From the NCBI RefSeq assembly GCF_002163755.1, contig NZ_CP015863.1:372001-436000 (forward strand): a stretch of DNA of 64,000 bases, given 5' to 3'. The notes below the pieces were generated by a model. The model did not search any database, was not told where the DNA came from, and was given only the letters and a program-made list of their open reading frames with translations. The position numbers were made by a program, and so were the translations under genes. Of the stretch, positions 61,016 to 64,000 are shown piece by piece. The stretch is from Vibrio campbellii CAIM 519 = NBRC 15631 = ATCC 25920 (GTDB lineage: Bacteria > Pseudomonadota > Gammaproteobacteria > Enterobacterales > Vibrionaceae). Each line of letters opens with the position of its first letter. The stretch's first letter is position 1.

Positions 61016-61825
61016 TTAGTGCTGCGGGTTATCCGCGAGCCAGTTCGCCATGGCGACGAATTGTTGTAGCGTCAGGTTCTCTGGACGCATGCTTGGATTG
61101 ACACCAAGCTCTTCCAACACTTCTGCACTTATCAGTGCTTTGTAACAGTTACGTACTGTTTTACGGCGTTGGTTAAAGCCTTCACGACATACTCGCTCTA
61201 GCAAACGTAAATCTTTTGCAGGATGTGGCAGCTCTTCGTAAGGCACAAGACGAACAACAGCAGAGTCTACTTTTGGTGGCGGAACAAACGCCGTTGGCGG
61301 TACTTCTAGTACAGGTACAACTTTACAGTAGTATTGAGCCATAACCGTTAGACGGCCGTAAGCTTTGCTGCCAGGGCCTGCTGCCAGACGATTTACCACT
61401 TCTTTTTGAAGCATAAAGTGCATGTCTTGAATGTCTTTATGGAATTCAAATAAGTGGAACATCAATGGTGTAGAGATGTTGTATGGCAAGTTACCGAAGA
61501 TACGTAGCTTGTTGTTTGGCTTCACCAACTGAGTGAAGTCAAAGCGCATTGCATCGCCTTCATGAATTGTAAGCTTGTCAGCCAATTCTGGGTGGTTGCG
61601 TAGACGCTCTGCTAGATCTCGGTCTAATTCTATAACCGTGAACTTATCGACTTCGCGGCCAACAGGTTCGGTTATTGCACCAAGGCCCGGGCCGATCTCA
61701 ACAAGGTTCTGACCTGGTCTTGGGTTAATTGCTGATACGATACCGTCAATAATGTACGGATCGTTCAGGAAGTTTTGACCAAAACGTTTACGCGCTTTGT
61801 GTCCTAAATGGACATCATTTCTCAT
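61016..61825 (-). CDS. rsmA: 16S rRNA dimethyladenosine transferase RsmA (KsgA)
   Basis: 269 residues. The SAM-binding motif [15 protein letters not shown] (~residues 42-56), the [12 protein letters not shown] catalytic motif (~ residue 115) and [18 protein letters not shown] near the N-terminus are present. It dimethylates two adjacent adenosines near the 3' end of 16S rRNA. Its ATG overlaps the pdxA stop (ATGA). Confidence 0.97.
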
Positions 61826-62820
61826 TGTTTCTTCTCTACCAATTCTATCGCATGCGTGAGCGCTGTTCGGAAGCTCCCTGTATCCGCTTGACCTGTCCCT
61901 GCCAGCTCTAATGCAGTACCGTGATCCACCGAGGTTCTTATAAATGGTAGACCAAGCGTAATGTTTACTGAACGACCAAAGCCTTTGTATTTTAATACTG
62001 GCAACACTTGATCGTGGTACATACCTAAAACAGCATCAGCATCGTTTAAATACTTTTCATTGAAAATGGTGTCTGCCGGCAATGGGCCGATCAGATTGAT
62101 GCCTTTTTCTTGTCGAATCTTTTCCAATGTCGGAGTGATGGTCTCGATCTCTTCGCGACCCAAACAGCCATCTTCTCCCGCATGTGGATTTAGCCCGCAA
62201 ACATAGATGTTTGGTTGGGAGATGGCAAATTTTTCTACAAGATCTTTATGAAGAATATCGATGATTTTTTCTAATCGCTCTTCCGTGACGGCTTTAGATA
62301 CGTAAGCCAAAGGAATATGCGTCGTTACTAGAGCAACTCGCAGTCCTTCGGTGGCTAGCATCATCACGACCAACGGTGTGTTGGATTTCTCGGCGAAGAA
62401 TTCAGTATGCCCACTGAACGCAACACCAGAGCGATTGATCACCCCCTTATGTACAGGGCCGGTGACAATAGCATCAAATTCATCATTCATACAGCCCAAA
62501 GCGGCTCTTTCTAGCGTTTTTAATACGTAGTGGCCGTTGGCTTCATTAAGTTGACCGGCTACCGCAGTCTCTGCGATTTCGATGTGGTCTACGATTAGGG
62601 TGCCAGCTTGTTGCGCCTTGGGTGCTTCTTCTGGATTGTAATCAAACAGTTGAACGTTTATGCCAAGTTGATTGGCTCTTTCTGCCAATACATTTTTGTC
62701 TGCACATACGACGATTTGGTGCGCCCAGTCTTCCTTAGATAGGGCCAGCACCAAATCAGGGCCGATGCCCGCAGGTTCCCCTGCGGTCACGACGATTCTA
62801 CGAATCGAATTAGTTGCCAT
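61822..62820 (-). CDS. pdxA: 4-hydroxythreonine-4-phosphate dehydrogenase
   Basis: 332 residues from the ATG at 62820 ([20 protein letters not shown]), one of three closely spaced in-frame ATGs at 62820, 62823 and 62829; the frame also extends upstream into sur[27 protein letters not shown] and [19 protein letters not shown] are family features. It acts in vitamin B6 synthesis and overlaps surA (stop at 62810) by a few codons. Confidence 0.95.
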
Positions 62821-64000
62821 CATTGTCATCCACGATTTCAACGAATGCGCTTGCGCGTAGCTCTTGCATCCATGCGCCAGCTTCTTCATTAAACTTACGG
62901 TTAAATAGAATGCGGTAAGCTTTGTTCTTCATTGCTGAGTCTGTGCGGTCGACTTGGCGACGGTCTAGTACTTCAACAATGTGCCAACCGTGTACGGTTT
63001 TGAACGGTGCACTGATTGAGCCTACTGGTAGTGTTTCTACTTGGTGTTTAAATTCTGGTACGTATAAGTCAGGTGTTTGGTAACCCAGTTCTCCATTTTG
63101 AGCGGCTGAACCTGGGTCTTGGCTGTATTGCGTTGCCAATTGACCGAAGGTCGCCTCGCCTGCTTTGATGCGGCGGATGAACTCGTTTAGTTCTTTCTTC
63201 GCACCGTCGTCACTTAAGATAACGGTTGGTTTGATAAGGATATGGCGAGCATTTACTTCTGTGACCGCTACGGTTTCAAGACCTTTCACATCTTCAATTT
63301 TTAGGATGTGGAAACCGATGCCGCTGCGGAATGGGCCAATGATACTGCCTTTGTTTTGCATCTTGATTTGGTCAGCAAAGATGGTCGGCATTTCTTCTTT
63401 ACGCATCCAACCCCAATCACCACCTTGTAGTGCTTTCGGGCCTTTTGAGTAGGTGTACGCCATTTCAGAGAAATCTGCACCGTCTTTGAGTTTCTTAACC
63501 AATGCATTGGCTTCTGCTTCGACTTCTGACTTGTCTTTGTCGTCAGAGAAACGAAGTTGGATATGGCCAATCTTGTACTGAACGGTTGCGTTAGTTTCTT
63601 TCGCCAATTGGTCTGCAAGGCTATCTACCTCAGCAGGAAGAATGTTGATACGACGACGAACCAGTGCATTACGCGCTTCAGAAGCGGCAATTTCTTTACG
63701 AATCTGTTCGCGGAATTCAGAGTAGCTTAGACCTTCTGCTTGTACAGAGGCTGCCAACTGTTCCACGCTTTGGTTGTTGTTGCGAGCAATCTCTGCAATC
63801 GCTTGATTGAGGCGGTTGTCATCGATACGTACACCGATACGCTCAGCTTCTTGGCCTTGAAGCGTGTCGATAATAAGCTTTTCTACCACTTGGTCTTTCA
63901 GCACGCTTGCTGAAGGTAGACTCTTGCCACTTTGGCGAGCGTTTGCCTGAAGCGTTTTCATCGCGGTATCGATGTCGCTTTGCAGAATCACACCATCGTT
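62810..64000 (-). CDS. surA: Periplasmic chaperone/isomerase SurA, partial (N-terminus outside window)
   Basis: The visible ~397 codons run off the window edge; residues VILQSDIDTAMKTL at the edge match the N-domain. Two parvulin domains are present (VTEVNARHILIKPTVILSDD and GHIQLRFSDDKDK regions), then a C-terminal helix with RKFNEEAGAWMQELRASAFV. SurA escorts outer-membrane proteins to the BAM complex. The signal peptide and first ~30 residues lie beyond 64000. Confidence 0.96.
   Translation of the reverse strand, partial: NDGVILQSDIDTAMKTLQANARQSGKSLPSASVLKDQVVEKLIIDTLQGQEAERIGVRIDDNRLNQAIAEIARNNNQSVEQLAASVQAEGLSYSEFREQIRKEIAASEARNALVRRRINILPAEVDSLADQLAKETNATVQYKIGHIQLRFSDDKDKSEVEAEANALVKKLKDGADFSEMAYTYSKGPKALQGGDWGWMRKEEMPTIFADQIKMQNKGSIIGPFRSGIGFHILKIEDVKGLETVAVTEVNARHILIKPTVILSDDGAKKELNEFIRRIKAGEATFGQLATQYSQDPGSAAQNGELGYQTPDLYVPEFKHQVETLPVGSISAPFKTVHGWHIVEVLDRRQVDRTDSAMKNKAYRILFNRKFNEEAGAWMQELRASAFVEIVDDNDGN

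Noticed and set aside
1..64000. CRISPR arrays, insertion sequences, prophage or integrated elements
   Set aside because: No regular spaced repeats, transposase or integrase frames, or tRNA-linked junctions were seen; genes are in core order.

Overview
The window is a 64-kb stretch of core chromosome from a gammaproteobacterium, almost certainly a Vibrio, perhaps near the Harveyi clade; species is not resolved. The gene order (S10-spc-alpha ribosomal block; cysDN-permease-cysC; tamA-tamB-ytfP; ppa, fbp, mpl, ubiX, thiBPQ; argR, mdh, ispB, rplU-rpmA-obgE; folA, apaH, apaG, rsmA, pdxA, surA) and the close similarity of many proteins to E. coli support this. I see no insertion sequence, prophage, integron, CRISPR array, tRNA or rRNA gene, and no obvious pseudogene. 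Codon use looks like highly expressed Vibrio genes in the ribosomal block and ordinary elsewhere.

Layout. 1-11.3 kb: end of the S10 operon (rplB to rpsQ), a strong terminator, then the spc operon (rplN to secY, rpmJ) and the alpha operon (rpsM, rpsK, rpsD, rpoA, rplQ) with an S4-type leader. 11.4-20.4 kb: housekeeping and small regulatory genes, namely a DUF2780 protein, fklB, an OapA/YtfB protein, a DUF4405 membrane protein, an elaA/EamA/AraC-family unit, dbpA, a Crp/Fnr regulator and periplasmic cpdB. 20.7-26.6 kb: sulfate assimilation (cobA for siroheme, cysD, cysN, an SLC13 permease, cysC). 26.6-31.7 kb: a TIGR03899-type protein, a Fur-box-associated small ORF, and a five-gene minus-strand operon with a Zur box and a histidine-rich periplasmic protein, matching the zrg zinc-uptake operon described in V. 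cholerae. 31.7-39.5 kb: ytfJ, ytfK, msrA and the TAM outer-membrane module (tamA, tamB, ytfP). 39.6-47.6 kb: a DUF2799 lipoprotein, ppa, fbp, mpl, ubiX and a TPP riboswitch controlling thiBPQ. 47.7-52.0 kb: a TAXI-type TRAP transporter with a linked universal stress protein. 52.4-64 kb: argR and mdh (divergent, sharing a regulatory region), a small unknown protein, ispB, rplU-rpmA-obgE, yjjP-yjjB, folA and the apaH-apaG-rsmA-pdxA-surA strand, with surA running off the end.

The most informative regulatory signals are a perfect Zur palindrome at 31598-31614, a perfect FNR-type box upstream of mdh, a CRP-like site upstream of the TRAP operon, a Fur-like box over a promoter for a 34-residue predicted membrane peptide, the TPP riboswitch, the alpha-operon leader, and an apparent attenuator-like stem in the spc leader. 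No wholly new multi-gene system is evident; the small Fur-associated ORF and the RNA-structure-rich intergenic regions are the best candidates for undescribed biology.
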